Source: Citrobacter tructae
GTDB taxonomy: Bacteria; Pseudomonadota; Gammaproteobacteria; Enterobacterales; Enterobacteriaceae
DNA length: 64,000 nt
Direction of reading: 5' to 3'
Assembly: GCF_004684345.1 (NCBI RefSeq)
Contig: NZ_CP038469.1
Location: forward strand, 2,852,001-2,916,000
Positions 18,504 to 26,955 of this stretch are shown piece by piece. Position numbers and translations under genes: made by a program. The notes under the pieces were generated by a model. It had not been told where the DNA came from. It saw only the letters and a program-made list of their open reading frames with translations, and made no database searches. Position 1 is the stretch's first letter; each line of letters begins with the position of its first letter.

Positions 18504-18537
18504 TGCCGGATGACGCAGTTTACAGCGCCATCCGGCA
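18504..18537. repeat. REP element downstream of cpdB
   Basis: TGCCGGATG...CATCCGGCA is a typical REP palindrome (arms TGCCGGATG/CATCCGGCA with a GC-rich loop). It lies between the convergent cpdB and ytfH stops and may stabilise the cpdB mRNA end. Confidence 0.85.
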
Positions 18538-18542
18538 ACATC

Positions 18543-18929
18543 TTACGCCGCCCGCACTTCCCGCTGCGCCAGCACCTGCGGTAAATTCATTTCAATCCAG
18601 TCCGCCAGCGCGGCGACCTTATCACTCACCTGCTCACCCAACGGCGTCAGGCTGTACTCCACGTGCGGCGGCACCACCGGATACGACACCCGATTGATAA
18701 ACCCGTCCTGTTCCAGCGCCTGTAAGGATTGCGCCAACATTTTTTCGCTGACCCCGCCCATCTTGCGACGCAAATCGCTAAAGCGGTGCGTGCCGTCGCG
18801 CAGCGCGACCAGAATCAATACCCCCCAACGGCTGGTGACGTGTTTTAACACCTCGCGAGAAGGGCACTGCTCGGCAAACAAATTACCGTCGCGTAATTGT
18901 TGGGAAAGGGTCTGCGTAATCATCTTCAT
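18543..18929 (-). CDS. ytfH: HxlR-family transcriptional regulator YtfH
   Basis: Winged-helix regulator of 128 residues with the HxlR core: CPSREVLKHVTSRWGVLIL, then the recognition helix RFSDLRRKMGGVSEKMLAQS. A conserved Cys (EQCPSR) could sense electrophiles or oxidants, as in the QorR/YodB relatives. It diverges from the quinone reductase gene qorB. An ACTTAC/GTAAGT palindrome in the gap is a likely operator, so control of qorB is inferred, not shown. Confidence 0.9.
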   Translation of the reverse strand: MKMITQTLSQQLRDGNLFAEQCPSREVLKHVTSRWGVLILVALRDGTHRFSDLRRKMGGVSEKMLAQSLQALEQDGFINRVSYPVVPPHVEYSLTPLGEQVSDKVAALADWIEMNLPQVLAQREVRAA

Positions 18930-18947
18930 ACTTACCTTTTTGTACGT

Positions 18948-18964
18948 ACTTACTAAAAGTAAGT
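18948..18964. promoter_or_regulatory. candidate HxlR-type operator between ytfH and qorB
   Basis: ACTTACTAAAAGTAAGT is a perfect 6-5-6 inverted repeat. A further ACTTACC half-site lies at 18930-18936. The spacing and A/T-rich centre resemble operators of the QorR/HxlR family. It sits between two divergent genes, where a shared operator is expected. Confidence 0.6.
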
Positions 18965-19012
18965 TTAGGTGCTAGTTTTACTAAACACAAGACAAACACC
19001 AAGGAGTTCCCC

Positions 19013-19861
19013 ATGATTGCGATCACCGGCGCCACCGGCCAACTGGGCCAATACGTTATTGAAGCCTTGCTGAAAACCGTACCCGCCAGCCAGATTGTGG
19101 CCATTGTGCGTAACCCAGCCAAAGCTACTGCACTCAGCCAGCAGGGTATTACCGTCCGTCAGGCGGATTACATCGACGAGGCCGCTTTCACCACCGCATT
19201 GCAGGGGATCGATAAGCTGCTGCTGATCTCGTCCAGTGAAGTTGGGCAACGTACCCCACAGCATCGCAACGTGATTAACGCGGCAAAGGCCGCTAATGTG
19301 AAATTTATTGCCTATACCAGTCTGCTGCATGCCGACAGCTCTCCGCTGGGGCTGGCAGTTGAACACGTAGAAACCGAGAAAATGCTGGCTGACTCCGGCA
19401 TTGCTTATACCCTGCTGCGTAACGGCTGGTATACCGAAAACTATCTGGCCAGCGCGCCAGCCGCGCTGGAGCACGGCGTGTTTATTGGTGCAGCGGGCGA
19501 AGGCAAAATCGCCTCTGCGACCCGTGCCGACTATGCTGCCGCTGCCGCGCGCGTCATCAGTGAAGACGGTCACGCCGGTAAAATCTACGAGCTGGCGGGC
19601 GATGAGGGCTGGACCCTGAGCCAACTGGCTACCGAACTGGCAAAACAGAGCGGTAAAAAGGTGGTGTATCAGAACCTGAGCGAAGCTGATTTTGCCGCCG
19701 CGTTAAAAGGGTTTGGTCTGCCTGCCGGTCTGGCGGATATGCTGGCCGACTCTGACATCGGTGCTTCAAAAGGTGGCCTGTTTGACGACAGCCATACGCT
19801 GAGCAAACTGATTGAACGCCCGACCACATCGCTGGCGGACAGCGTCAACGGCATCGTTTAA
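19013..19861 (+). CDS. qorB: NAD(P)H:quinone oxidoreductase QorB
   Basis: Protein of 282 residues (YtfG in older E. coli annotation) of the NmrA-like, atypical short-chain dehydrogenase family. The NADPH-binding motif GATGQLGQYV is at residues 5-14. It reduces quinones with NADPH and may protect against quinone stress. AAGGAG lies seven bases before the ATG. It diverges from the HxlR-family regulator ytfH. Confidence 0.93.
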   Translation: MIAITGATGQLGQYVIEALLKTVPASQIVAIVRNPAKATALSQQGITVRQADYIDEAAFTTALQGIDKLLLISSSEVGQRTPQHRNVINAAKAANVKFIAYTSLLHADSSPLGLAVEHVETEKMLADSGIAYTLLRNGWYTENYLASAPAALEHGVFIGAAGEGKIASATRADYAAAAARVISEDGHAGKIYELAGDEGWTLSQLATELAKQSGKKVVYQNLSEADFAAALKGFGLPAGLADMLADSDIGASKGGLFDDSHTLSKLIERPTTSLADSVNGIV

Positions 19862-19942
19862 ATGTTAAAAATCGGTTAATTATGGTAGCATCTCCGCGCA
19901 TCCTCTCTGATAATGACATGATGATGCGTGGGGAGAGAAAAC

Positions 19943-20767
19943 GTGCAAGGTGTACCTGAGCAGTTCATTGATGAGAAAGACAGCGCCCGCTTTCGCCATC
20001 TGGCGCAGGTGCCGGGCGTTGAGCTGTATCATGCGCATATCTCGCGCTACGCTTTTGAGCCCCATACCCACGAAGCGTTTGGTATTGGCGCGATCGAGGC
20101 CGGTGCGGAACGTTTTCGCTATCGCGGTACCCAGTACGTGGCCCCTGCCCATTCCGTCGTCACCATGAATCCCGATGAGCTGCATACCGGCGAAGCCGCA
20201 ACCGCCGACGGCTGGCGCTACCGGATGATCTATCTTGAACCCGATCTTCTGGAAGAAGTCACCGGGATCCGCCACTGGTGGTTTCATGATGTTACGCGCC
20301 ACGATCCGCTGCGCTCGCGTCAGATCTGTTCACTGATCCACGGCCTGTGGAATATCGACGATCCGCTGGCACAAAAAGGATTGCTGCTCGATCTGATCGA
20401 TACGTTCCAGCCACTGGCCCGTCATGCGCCGGTACAACTGGAAGGTGCACATCGCTTTGAGCGCGTGCGCGAATATCTGCACGACAACTACATGCACCCG
20501 GTGACGCTCGACGAACTGGCCCGCGTTGCCTCGCTGAGCCCTTGGCATTTTCAACGCCAGTTCAAACTGCATTTTCACGTTACGCCACACCAGATGCTGA
20601 TGGCGATCCGTCTGTGGCGCGCCAAAGGTTTTCTCACACACGGCATGCCCGCCGCAGATGTTGCTGCCGCAACCGGTCTGACCGACCAGTCGCATCTCAC
20701 CCGCTCATTTACCCATCGTTACGGCATTACGCCTGTGCGCTACCAGAAACAGGTTTTTTCGCGCTGA
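19943..20767 (+). CDS. AraC-family transcriptional regulator
   Basis: Regulator of 274 residues. An N-terminal AraC-type cupin domain has metal- or ligand-like histidines (FEPHTHEAFGIG). Two C-terminal helix-turn-helix motifs follow (TLDELARVASLSPWHFQRQF and VAAATGLTDQSHLTRSFTHR). I chose the GTG at 19943, spaced six bases from GGGGAGAG; the GTG at 19928 lies before that site. It precedes the exporter gene ytfF in the same direction with a 75-base gap, and probably controls it. K-12 does not carry this gene beside ytfF, as far as I recall. Confidence 0.82.
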   Translation: MQGVPEQFIDEKDSARFRHLAQVPGVELYHAHISRYAFEPHTHEAFGIGAIEAGAERFRYRGTQYVAPAHSVVTMNPDELHTGEAATADGWRYRMIYLEPDLLEEVTGIRHWWFHDVTRHDPLRSRQICSLIHGLWNIDDPLAQKGLLLDLIDTFQPLARHAPVQLEGAHRFERVREYLHDNYMHPVTLDELARVASLSPWHFQRQFKLHFHVTPHQMLMAIRLWRAKGFLTHGMPAADVAAATGLTDQSHLTRSFTHRYGITPVRYQKQVFSR

Positions 20768-20842
20768 TGCGCAATCTCATACAATACAGCGGTGCGTTCC
20801 CTGCCTACACTCTGCGCAATGTTCAATGATGTGGATATCAAA

Positions 20843-21808
20843 ATGATTAGCGGTGTACTGTACGCCCTGCTGGCGGGGTTGATGTGGGGGCTTATTTTTG
20901 TCGGACCGCTGATCGTACCGGAGTACCCGGCGGTATTGCAGTCGATGGGGCGCTACCTGGCGCTGGGGCTAATTGCCCTGCCGCTGGCCTGGCTGGGTCG
21001 CGGGCGTCTGCGTCAGCTGGCGCGCAAGGACTGGGGAACCGCACTGGCGCTTACCATGATGGGTAACCTGATTTATTACGTTTGTCTGGCCAGCGCCATT
21101 CAGCGTACCGGCGCGCCGGTCTCAACGATGATCATCGGCACATTGCCGGTGGTCATTCCGGTCTTTGCTAACCTGCTCTATAGCCAACGTGACGGTAAAT
21201 TATCATGGTGGCGTTTAGCCCCTGCGCTGGTGCTGATCGGCATTGGCCTGCTGTGTGTAAATATTTCTGAATTGAATCAGGGACTGCCTGATTTTAGCGG
21301 CTGGCGCTACGGTTCGGGTATCGCACTGGCGCTGGTTTCCGTGGTGTGCTGGGCGTGGTATGCGCTGCGTAATGCTCGCTGGCTGCGAGAAAACCCCGAT
21401 AAGCATCCTATGATGTGGGCGACCGCCCAGGCTCTGGTGACGCTACCCGTTTCTCTGCTCGGCTACATTGCTGCCTGTCTGTGGCTGAATGAGCAAGCGC
21501 CTGACTTCACCCTGCCTTTTGGCCCGCGCCCGGACGTGTTTATCGGACTGATGGTGGCCATTGCGGTGCTTTGTTCGTGGGTGGGGGCATGGTGCTGGAA
21601 CATCGCCAGCCAGAAGCTGCCGACGGTGATCCTTGGGCCGTTAATTGTCTTTGAAACGCTGGCGGGGCTGCTGTACACCTTTATACTGCGCCATGAAATG
21701 CCACCGGTGCTGACGGTAAGCGGAATTTTGCTGCTGATTGTTGGGGTAGTGATAGCTGTCAGAGCCAAGCCGCAAAAACCAAGCGTCGTCGTGGTTTCAC
21801 CATCATAA
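20843..21808 (+). CDS. ytfF: DMT-superfamily inner-membrane transporter YtfF
   Basis: Ten-segment EamA-type membrane protein of 321 residues, closely matching E. coli YtfF. Two repeated halves are visible (about 3-140 and 170-310). The ATG at 20843 gives an N-terminus beginning MISGVLYALLAGLMWG, as in E. coli; the upstream in-frame ATG at 20792 would add 17 polar residues before the first membrane segment. Substrate unknown; many DMT proteins export amino acids or amines. An AraC-type regulator is encoded just upstream. Confidence 0.9.
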   Translation: MISGVLYALLAGLMWGLIFVGPLIVPEYPAVLQSMGRYLALGLIALPLAWLGRGRLRQLARKDWGTALALTMMGNLIYYVCLASAIQRTGAPVSTMIIGTLPVVIPVFANLLYSQRDGKLSWWRLAPALVLIGIGLLCVNISELNQGLPDFSGWRYGSGIALALVSVVCWAWYALRNARWLRENPDKHPMMWATAQALVTLPVSLLGYIAACLWLNEQAPDFTLPFGPRPDVFIGLMVAIAVLCSWVGAWCWNIASQKLPTVILGPLIVFETLAGLLYTFILRHEMPPVLTVSGILLLIVGVVIAVRAKPQKPSVVVVSPS

Positions 21809-21810
21809 TG

Positions 21811-21866
21811 TGCCGGATAATACTGCGCTAATCCGGCCTACAGGATATTTTCTTGTAGGCCGGAGC
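21811..21866. repeat. REP pair between ytfF and the chemoreceptor gene
   Basis: TGCCGGATAA...ATCCGGCCTACA and the inverted TGTAGGCCGGAGCAGA form two REP-type palindromic units flanking an A/T-rich centre, a small BIME. It separates two convergent genes. Confidence 0.8.
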
Positions 21867-21871
21867 AGACG

Positions 21872-23425
21872 TTAAACTTTAAACACCGCCACCGTCTGAT
21901 TCAGGCGTGCAGCCTGCTCTTCGAGCGCGGCCGCCGCTGAAGCGGATTCTTCCACCAGTGAGGCGTTTTGCTGCGTCACGCGATCCATCTCGGCCACCGC
22001 CTGACCGACCTGATCGATACCCCGGCTCTGTTCATCAGAAGCTGAGGCAATCTCGCCCATGATATCCGTCACGCGGGTAACAGCGCTGACAATCTCCGCC
22101 ATCGTTTCGCCCGCTTCATGCACCAGTGCGGTACCAGCGTTGACCCGATTACCGGAATCATCAATCAGCGCCTTAATCTCTTTCGCCGCCTGCGCACTGC
22201 GCTGCGCCAGGGTGCGCACTTCGCCTGCAACCACCGCAAAACCACGCCCCTGCTCACCGGCACGTGCCGCTTCTACCGCCGCGTTCAGCGCCAGAATATT
22301 GGTCTGGAAGGCAATACCGTCGATAACATTGGTGATTTGTGCAATTTTGCTGGAACTGGTGGCGATTTCATCCATCGTACGCACCACGCCATCGACGACC
22401 GTTCCGCCTTTCTGTGCCGTTTGCGAGGCATTTTTTGCCAGGCTGGTCGCCTGCCGTGCGTTATCCGCATTCTGCTTCACTGTGGCGGTAAGCTGCTCCA
22501 TGCTGGCAGCGGTTTCTTCCAGCGAGGCAGCCTGCTGTTCGGTACGAGAAGAGAGATCGTTACTGCCCGCTGCGATTTCACCCGCCCCGGTGTAGATGGT
22601 ATCAGCCCCGTCGCGTACCACGCTCACCGTGTTCGCCAGCGACTGCTGCATGTCGCGAACGTTACGCGCCAGCAACGCCATTTCATTACTGCCGTCAGCG
22701 CTGATGTTGTGGGTCAGATCACCTGCGGCGATATGCCGGATATGTTCCATCACCTCGCGCAGTGGCTTCAACAGCACGCGCTGCATAGCAATCCAGCTAA
22801 CAACAATCACCGTTACCACGATCAGCATTACGGCGGACAGCAGCCAGATAATCTTCTGGTAGTCATTCTCGTTATCCTGCACGCCCGTACTTGCCAGCGC
22901 GGATTGCGCCGCACGCCATTCCTGATAGACGCTCTGCATTGCCGTCTGTTTTTGTTCGGCATTCTGTTTGAACATCTCTTCCAGCTTACCCTCAGCCAGC
23001 AGCGCGTTCATTTTGGCAAGGGTTGTCGAATAAATGCCGTACTGCTCTTCCAGTCGGTCGGCCAGATGTTCATCCAGACCCGGCGTTTCCGGCAGTGCGT
23101 AGTATTTATCGTAATGATCTTTCGCTTCCGCCAGCAGACGGTTCGCCGTGTTCACCAACTCTTTTAACTGGCCCCCGTTAACCTCGCTTGCCATCGTACC
23201 CTGCAACCGCAGCATGCCCCGGTTGAGCGTGACGCGCGTCTGGTTCAGGCTAATCCACGCATCGGTAAACTCGGCCACGTTCTGGCTGGAAAGCTGAGAC
23301 ACGTTAAAATTTTGCTTATCGTTGTTGAGTGCGCCAATAAAGACGCCTGCGGAGATGAGTTGCATCGCGCCCAGGGAAAGTAACACGGTGATAAGTAAGG
23401 TTATCACTTTGATTCGTTTGAACAT
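21872..23425 (-). CDS. methyl-accepting chemotaxis protein with Tsr-type amino-acid-binding residues
   Basis: Transmembrane chemoreceptor of 517 residues. TM1 (about 6-32), a four-helix-bundle sensor (33-190), TM2 (about 192-214), HAMP (215-267) and a signalling domain with the hairpin GRGFAVVAGEVRTLAQRSAQ. The sensor has Arg64, Arg69 and Arg73 in NQTRVTLNRGMLR, the same positions and spacing as the amino-acid-binding arginines of Tsr. This suggests that amino acids are ligands. The C-terminus ends QTVAVFKV and lacks the NWETF pentapeptide that recruits CheR and CheB in Tsr and Tar, so it probably depends on other receptors for adaptation. A sigma-28 promoter is upstream. Confidence 0.9.
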   Translation of the reverse strand: MFKRIKVITLLITVLLSLGAMQLISAGVFIGALNNDKQNFNVSQLSSQNVAEFTDAWISLNQTRVTLNRGMLRLQGTMASEVNGGQLKELVNTANRLLAEAKDHYDKYYALPETPGLDEHLADRLEEQYGIYSTTLAKMNALLAEGKLEEMFKQNAEQKQTAMQSVYQEWRAAQSALASTGVQDNENDYQKIIWLLSAVMLIVVTVIVVSWIAMQRVLLKPLREVMEHIRHIAAGDLTHNISADGSNEMALLARNVRDMQQSLANTVSVVRDGADTIYTGAGEIAAGSNDLSSRTEQQAASLEETAASMEQLTATVKQNADNARQATSLAKNASQTAQKGGTVVDGVVRTMDEIATSSSKIAQITNVIDGIAFQTNILALNAAVEAARAGEQGRGFAVVAGEVRTLAQRSAQAAKEIKALIDDSGNRVNAGTALVHEAGETMAEIVSAVTRVTDIMGEIASASDEQSRGIDQVGQAVAEMDRVTQQNASLVEESASAAAALEEQAARLNQTVAVFKV

Positions 23426-23465
23426 CTGTTGCCTTTTAATTATGCAGGTATTGTCTGAGGTCTAA

Positions 23466-23492
23466 CTATCGGCAGCCGCGCCCGCTTATTTA
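23466..23492 (-). promoter_or_regulatory. sigma-28 (FliA) promoter of the chemoreceptor gene
   Basis: Read on the minus strand, TAAA (23489-23492) is followed after exactly 15 bases by GCCGATAG (23466-23473). The enterobacterial FliA consensus is TAAA-N15-GCCGATAA. It lies about 40 bases upstream of the start codon, so the gene is very likely part of the class 3 flagellar regulon. Confidence 0.88.
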
Positions 23493-23621
23493 ACCTTCTG
23501 ACGCGGCTTTTTTCGCCGCTTTACCCCTTTTCAATAAGATTCAGCATGTTAACGACATAAGAAATTTTCGTGACAGTCATCACAAATTCCCCCACCTCGA
23601 AAGGGGTATATCCTTCGCCAT

Positions 23622-23644
23622 AAGTTGCATTTAAAATACATCTT
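23622..23644. promoter_or_regulatory. NsrR operator upstream of ytfE
   Basis: AAGTTGCATTT and AAATACATCTT are 11-base inverted half-sites around one central base (9 of 11 symmetrical positions), the form of NsrR sites in enterobacteria. The A/T-rich TATATT just after is a plausible -10. NsrR is encoded in this window at 57771-58196. Control of ytfE by NsrR is established in E. coli. Confidence 0.85.
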
Positions 23645-23670
23645 ATATTATTGAGAATGAGGTAACGGCT

Positions 23671-24333
23671 ATGTCTTATCGCGATCAACCTTTAGGTGAA
23701 CTGGCGCTCTCTATTCCTCGCGCTTCGGCACTGTTTCGTAAGTACGATATGGATTACTGCTGCGGCGGTAAGCAAACGCTGGCACGTGCTGCCGCGCGTA
23801 AAGAGCTGGATGTCGAGGCCATCGAAGCCGAACTGGCAAAACTGGCTGAGCAGCCGCTGGAAAAAGACTGGCGCACTGTGGCACTGGCAGAAATCATTGA
23901 CCATATCGTTGTGCGTTATCATGACCGTCATCGCGAACAGCTGCCAGAACTGATCCTGCAGGCCACCAAAGTTGAACGCGTACATGCAGACAAGCCAAAC
24001 GTACCGCGCGGTCTGGCGAAAAACCTGACCATGCTGCACGATGAACTGTCCAGCCACATGATGAAAGAAGAGCAGATTCTGTTCCCGATGATTAAACAGG
24101 GAATGGGTAGCCAGGCGATGGGGCCAATCAGCGTGATGGAAAGCGAGCATGACGACGCCGGTGAACTGGTCGAAGTAATCAAGCACATCACCCAAAACGT
24201 GACGCCGCCGCCGGAAGCCTGCACCACCTGGAAAGCCATGTATAACGGCATCAACGAAATGATCGACGACCTGATGGAACACATCAGTCTGGAAAACAAT
24301 GTGTTGTTCCCGCGTGCCCTCGCAGGTGAATAA
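23671..24333 (+). CDS. ytfE: iron-sulfur cluster repair di-iron protein YtfE (RIC)
   Basis: Cytoplasmic protein of 220 residues that helps restore iron-sulfur clusters damaged by nitric oxide or peroxide. The N-terminal ScdA-type segment has the cysteine pair YCCGGKQTL. A C-terminal hemerythrin-like four-helix domain carries the di-iron histidines and glutamates (visible in HDRHREQL, HMMKEEQ, ESEHDDAG and EHISLENN). The ATG follows GAATGAGGTAA. An NsrR operator lies at the promoter. Confidence 0.96.
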   Translation: MSYRDQPLGELALSIPRASALFRKYDMDYCCGGKQTLARAAARKELDVEAIEAELAKLAEQPLEKDWRTVALAEIIDHIVVRYHDRHREQLPELILQATKVERVHADKPNVPRGLAKNLTMLHDELSSHMMKEEQILFPMIKQGMGSQAMGPISVMESEHDDAGELVEVIKHITQNVTPPPEACTTWKAMYNGINEMIDDLMEHISLENNVLFPRALAGE

Positions 24334-24337
24334 AAAA

Positions 24338-24396
24338 GGCGCCTGAGAGCGCCCTTATTTATGAAATAGTAGAGCCGCATCGCGGCTCTTTTTTTA
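24338..24396. terminator. paired terminators between convergent ytfE and cycA
   Basis: GGCGC/GCGCC at 24338-24353 is followed by T residues on the minus strand and serves cycA. AGAGCCGC/GCGGCTCT at 24371-24389, with seven T residues after it on the plus strand, serves ytfE. The two hairpins lie side by side in a 63-base gap. Confidence 0.8.
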
Positions 24397-25806
24397 TTAG
24401 CGTACGCCAGCCATACGTTTCTTACCGATAAACAACCAGCCCAGCCCCAGCGCGATGAACCACAGCGGCGTGACGATCAGCGCCTGACGGGTATCTTCTT
24501 CCAGCGTCAGCAGTACCAGTACGAAGACGAAGAACGCCATGCACACCCAGCACATCACTTTTCCTAACGGCATTTTGTAGATCGACTTCTCATGCAGTTG
24601 CGGACGCTGTTTGCGGTACACCAGGTACGAGCAAAGAATGATGGTCCAGACAAACATGAACAGAATCGCTGAAACGGTGGTGATCATGGTGAACGCGCCG
24701 ATCACGCTCGGATTAACGTACAACATCACCACGCCGCCCAGCAGACAGATACAGGAGAAGGTTAAACCTTTCGCCGGTACTGCGCGTTTGGACAGCTTAG
24801 CAAATGCTTTCGGCGCCACGCCTTCCTGCGCCAGACCGAACAACATACGGCTGGTCGAGAACACGCCACTGTTCGCGGAAGAGGCCGCAGACGTCAGAAC
24901 AACAAAGTTAATCAAGCTCGCCGCTGCCGGCAGACCGACCAGAACGAACAGTTCAACAAACGGGCTCTTGGTTGGAACCACCGAACCCCACGGCGTGACG
25001 GACATAATCACGATCAGCGCGAAAACGTAGAACATGATGATACGGATTGGAATCGAGTTAATGGCGCGCGGCAGGGATTTTTCCGGATCTTTGGTTTCCG
25101 CAGCCGTCGTCCCTACCAGTTCAATACCCACGAATGCGAATACCGCAATCTGGAAGCCGGCAAAGAAGCCGCTCAGACCTTTCGGGAACCAGCCGCCGTC
25201 ATTCCACAGGTGGGTGAACGACGCCTGAACGCCAGTAGGCGACTGGAAGTGCGTCAGCACCATCACCAGGCCAACCACAATCAGGCCGACGATAGCGACG
25301 ATTTTGATCATCGCAAACCAGAACTCCATCTCACCAAACATTTTCACGGTGGCGAGGTTGAGGCCCAGCAGCAGGACAATCACCGCCAGCGATGCCACCC
25401 AGTCAGATAACCCAGGGAACCAGAATTGCGCATACGCGGTAATGGCAACGACGTCCGCCATCCCGGTCACTACCCAGCAAAACCAGTAGGTCCAGCCGGT
25501 AAAATACCCAGCCCACGGGCCGAGCAGGTCGGAGGCGAAATCACTAAAAGATTTGTATTCGAGATTCGAGAGCAGCAATTCACCCATTGCGCGCATCACG
25601 AAAAACAGCATAAAACCGATGATCATATAAACGAAGATGATCGACGGCCCGGCGAGGCTGATGGTTTTCCCGGATCCCATAAACAGGCCGGTACCGATAG
25701 CGCCACCAATGGCAATAAGTTGAATATGACGGTTTGTGAGATTGCGCCGTAGCGACTGTTCAGACGAAGCTTCTTCAACAGCTTCGACTTTTACCTGATC
25801 TACCAT
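24397..25806 (-). CDS. cycA: D-serine/D-alanine/glycine:proton symporter CycA
   Basis: Inner-membrane APC-superfamily amino-acid permease of 469 residues with 12 predicted membrane segments. The N-terminal family signature RHIQLIAIGGAIGTGLFMGSG is at about residues 27-47. It takes up glycine, D-alanine, D-serine and related amino acids, and also D-cycloserine. Sequence and length match E. coli CycA. It is a single gene with a terminator downstream and a 300-base region in front. Confidence 0.95.
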   Translation of the reverse strand: MVDQVKVEAVEEASSEQSLRRNLTNRHIQLIAIGGAIGTGLFMGSGKTISLAGPSIIFVYMIIGFMLFFVMRAMGELLLSNLEYKSFSDFASDLLGPWAGYFTGWTYWFCWVVTGMADVVAITAYAQFWFPGLSDWVASLAVIVLLLGLNLATVKMFGEMEFWFAMIKIVAIVGLIVVGLVMVLTHFQSPTGVQASFTHLWNDGGWFPKGLSGFFAGFQIAVFAFVGIELVGTTAAETKDPEKSLPRAINSIPIRIIMFYVFALIVIMSVTPWGSVVPTKSPFVELFVLVGLPAAASLINFVVLTSAASSANSGVFSTSRMLFGLAQEGVAPKAFAKLSKRAVPAKGLTFSCICLLGGVVMLYVNPSVIGAFTMITTVSAILFMFVWTIILCSYLVYRKQRPQLHEKSIYKMPLGKVMCWVCMAFFVFVLVLLTLEEDTRQALIVTPLWFIALGLGWLFIGKKRMAGVR

Positions 25807-26075
25807 GTTTTTTTCTTCCTGTACCTGTCTGTGTTGTTCAGGCTCTGCGGCCTTTAGTGTGTCTATGATACGACGATCCTGTTATCAGGACTCATCGATA
25901 TTAGGTAAGAATTGGCGGGATGAATACTAAGATTTAGATATAATGTTAATTTTATGTTTAAAGTGAGTGTCATATCACTCTGATAGCGCGAATCAGCTCA
26001 CAAAAATACGCGCAAGCACGAGATTTGCAAGATAAAATATCGACATCGGTGTAACTATAGCTTTTCACTCTATTT
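25807..26075. other. upstream region of cycA
   Basis: This A/T-rich region of about 270 bases must contain the cycA promoter and leader. I see no gene and no clear palindrome apart from the hairpin that follows at 26076. In E. coli the cycA leader is a target of the GcvB small RNA; I could not place that site by eye. Confidence 0.4.
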
Positions 26076-26107
26076 TTCTGTTCCCCCCAGCCCTGGAGGG
26101 AACAGAA
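26076..26107. other. inverted repeat downstream of fklB
   Basis: TTCTGTTCCC (26076-26085) pairs perfectly with GGGAACAGAA (26098-26107) around a 12-base loop. It overlaps the region just after the fklB stop. On the fklB strand it is followed by A residues, not T, so it is not a standard intrinsic terminator. It may protect the mRNA end. Confidence 0.6.
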
Positions 26108-26115
26108 ATCACTGC

Positions 26116-26736
26116 TTACAGAATTTCGAGCAGCTCAACGTCGAATACCAGCGTGCTGAACGGAGGAATGGACGCACCAGCGCCACGCTCACCGTAGGCC
26201 AGTTCCTGAGGAATAGTCAGTTCCCATTTGGAACCTACCGGCATCAGGGTCAGCGCTTCAATCCAGCCAGGGATTACGCCGTTAACCGGGAATTCAGCCG
26301 GCTCGCCACGGGCAACGGAGCTGTCGAATACGGTACCGTCGATCAGTTTACCGGTGTAGTGCACGCGAACATGGTCGGTACGTGCCGGAATAGCACCTTC
26401 GCCCTGCGTCAGAACGCGGAACTGCAGACCAGATTCAGTGCTGTTCACACCGTCTTTCTCACGGTTTTCTTCCAGATATTTGACGCCATCAGCGGCCATA
26501 GCCTGGAAACGCTCGCGACGTACCGCATCGGCACGTTCGTGGATTTCACGCAGCGCACGGTGCACAACGTCAACCGGTACAGCCGGATGTTTGCCTTCCA
26601 GCGCATCAGCGATACCCGCTACCAGTGCTTCAGGCAACAGCCCTTCCAGACCGGATTCGCTCAGCTGCTGTCCTACCTGCAAACCAATGCCGTAGCTTGC
26701 TTGCGCTTCGATAGTGTCAAAAGTCGGGGTGGCCAT
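26116..26736 (-). CDS. fklB: FKBP-type peptidyl-prolyl isomerase FklB (FKBP22)
   Basis: Protein of 206 residues that speeds cis-trans isomerisation of peptidyl-proline bonds. An N-terminal helical dimerisation domain (about 1-90) precedes a C-terminal FKBP domain (about 118-206) with VRVHYTGKLIDGTVFDSS and IPGWIEALTLMPVGSKW. The ATG at 26736 (MATPTFDTIEAQASYG) matches E. coli; the longer frame to 26784 has no support. It diverges from ytfB. Confidence 0.95.
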   Translation of the reverse strand: MATPTFDTIEAQASYGIGLQVGQQLSESGLEGLLPEALVAGIADALEGKHPAVPVDVVHRALREIHERADAVRRERFQAMAADGVKYLEENREKDGVNSTESGLQFRVLTQGEGAIPARTDHVRVHYTGKLIDGTVFDSSVARGEPAEFPVNGVIPGWIEALTLMPVGSKWELTIPQELAYGERGAGASIPPFSTLVFDVELLEIL

Positions 26737-26955
26737 CATATTTCCTTTCATCGGATGTAAAGTAGCGGGCAGCATAGCAGCCATGCCGTATCCGGTAAAA
26801 CTTTGTCTCGGGAACAGATGACAAATCGCGAGGAAACATAAACAATAGGAATATCCCGCGTTGATGTCACGAAAGCGGGCACGAAGGCAAATATCATAGA
26901 ATCAAGCATCTATACTCTATGATTCAGGAACGAGACGCGGAGCAGGAGGAAAGCC

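Noticed and set aside
22118..23167. 349-codon frame on the plus strand opposite the chemoreceptor gene
   Set aside because: It is the antisense of a well-supported gene. Its translation is rich in His, Arg and Cys with no domain and no ribosome-binding site.
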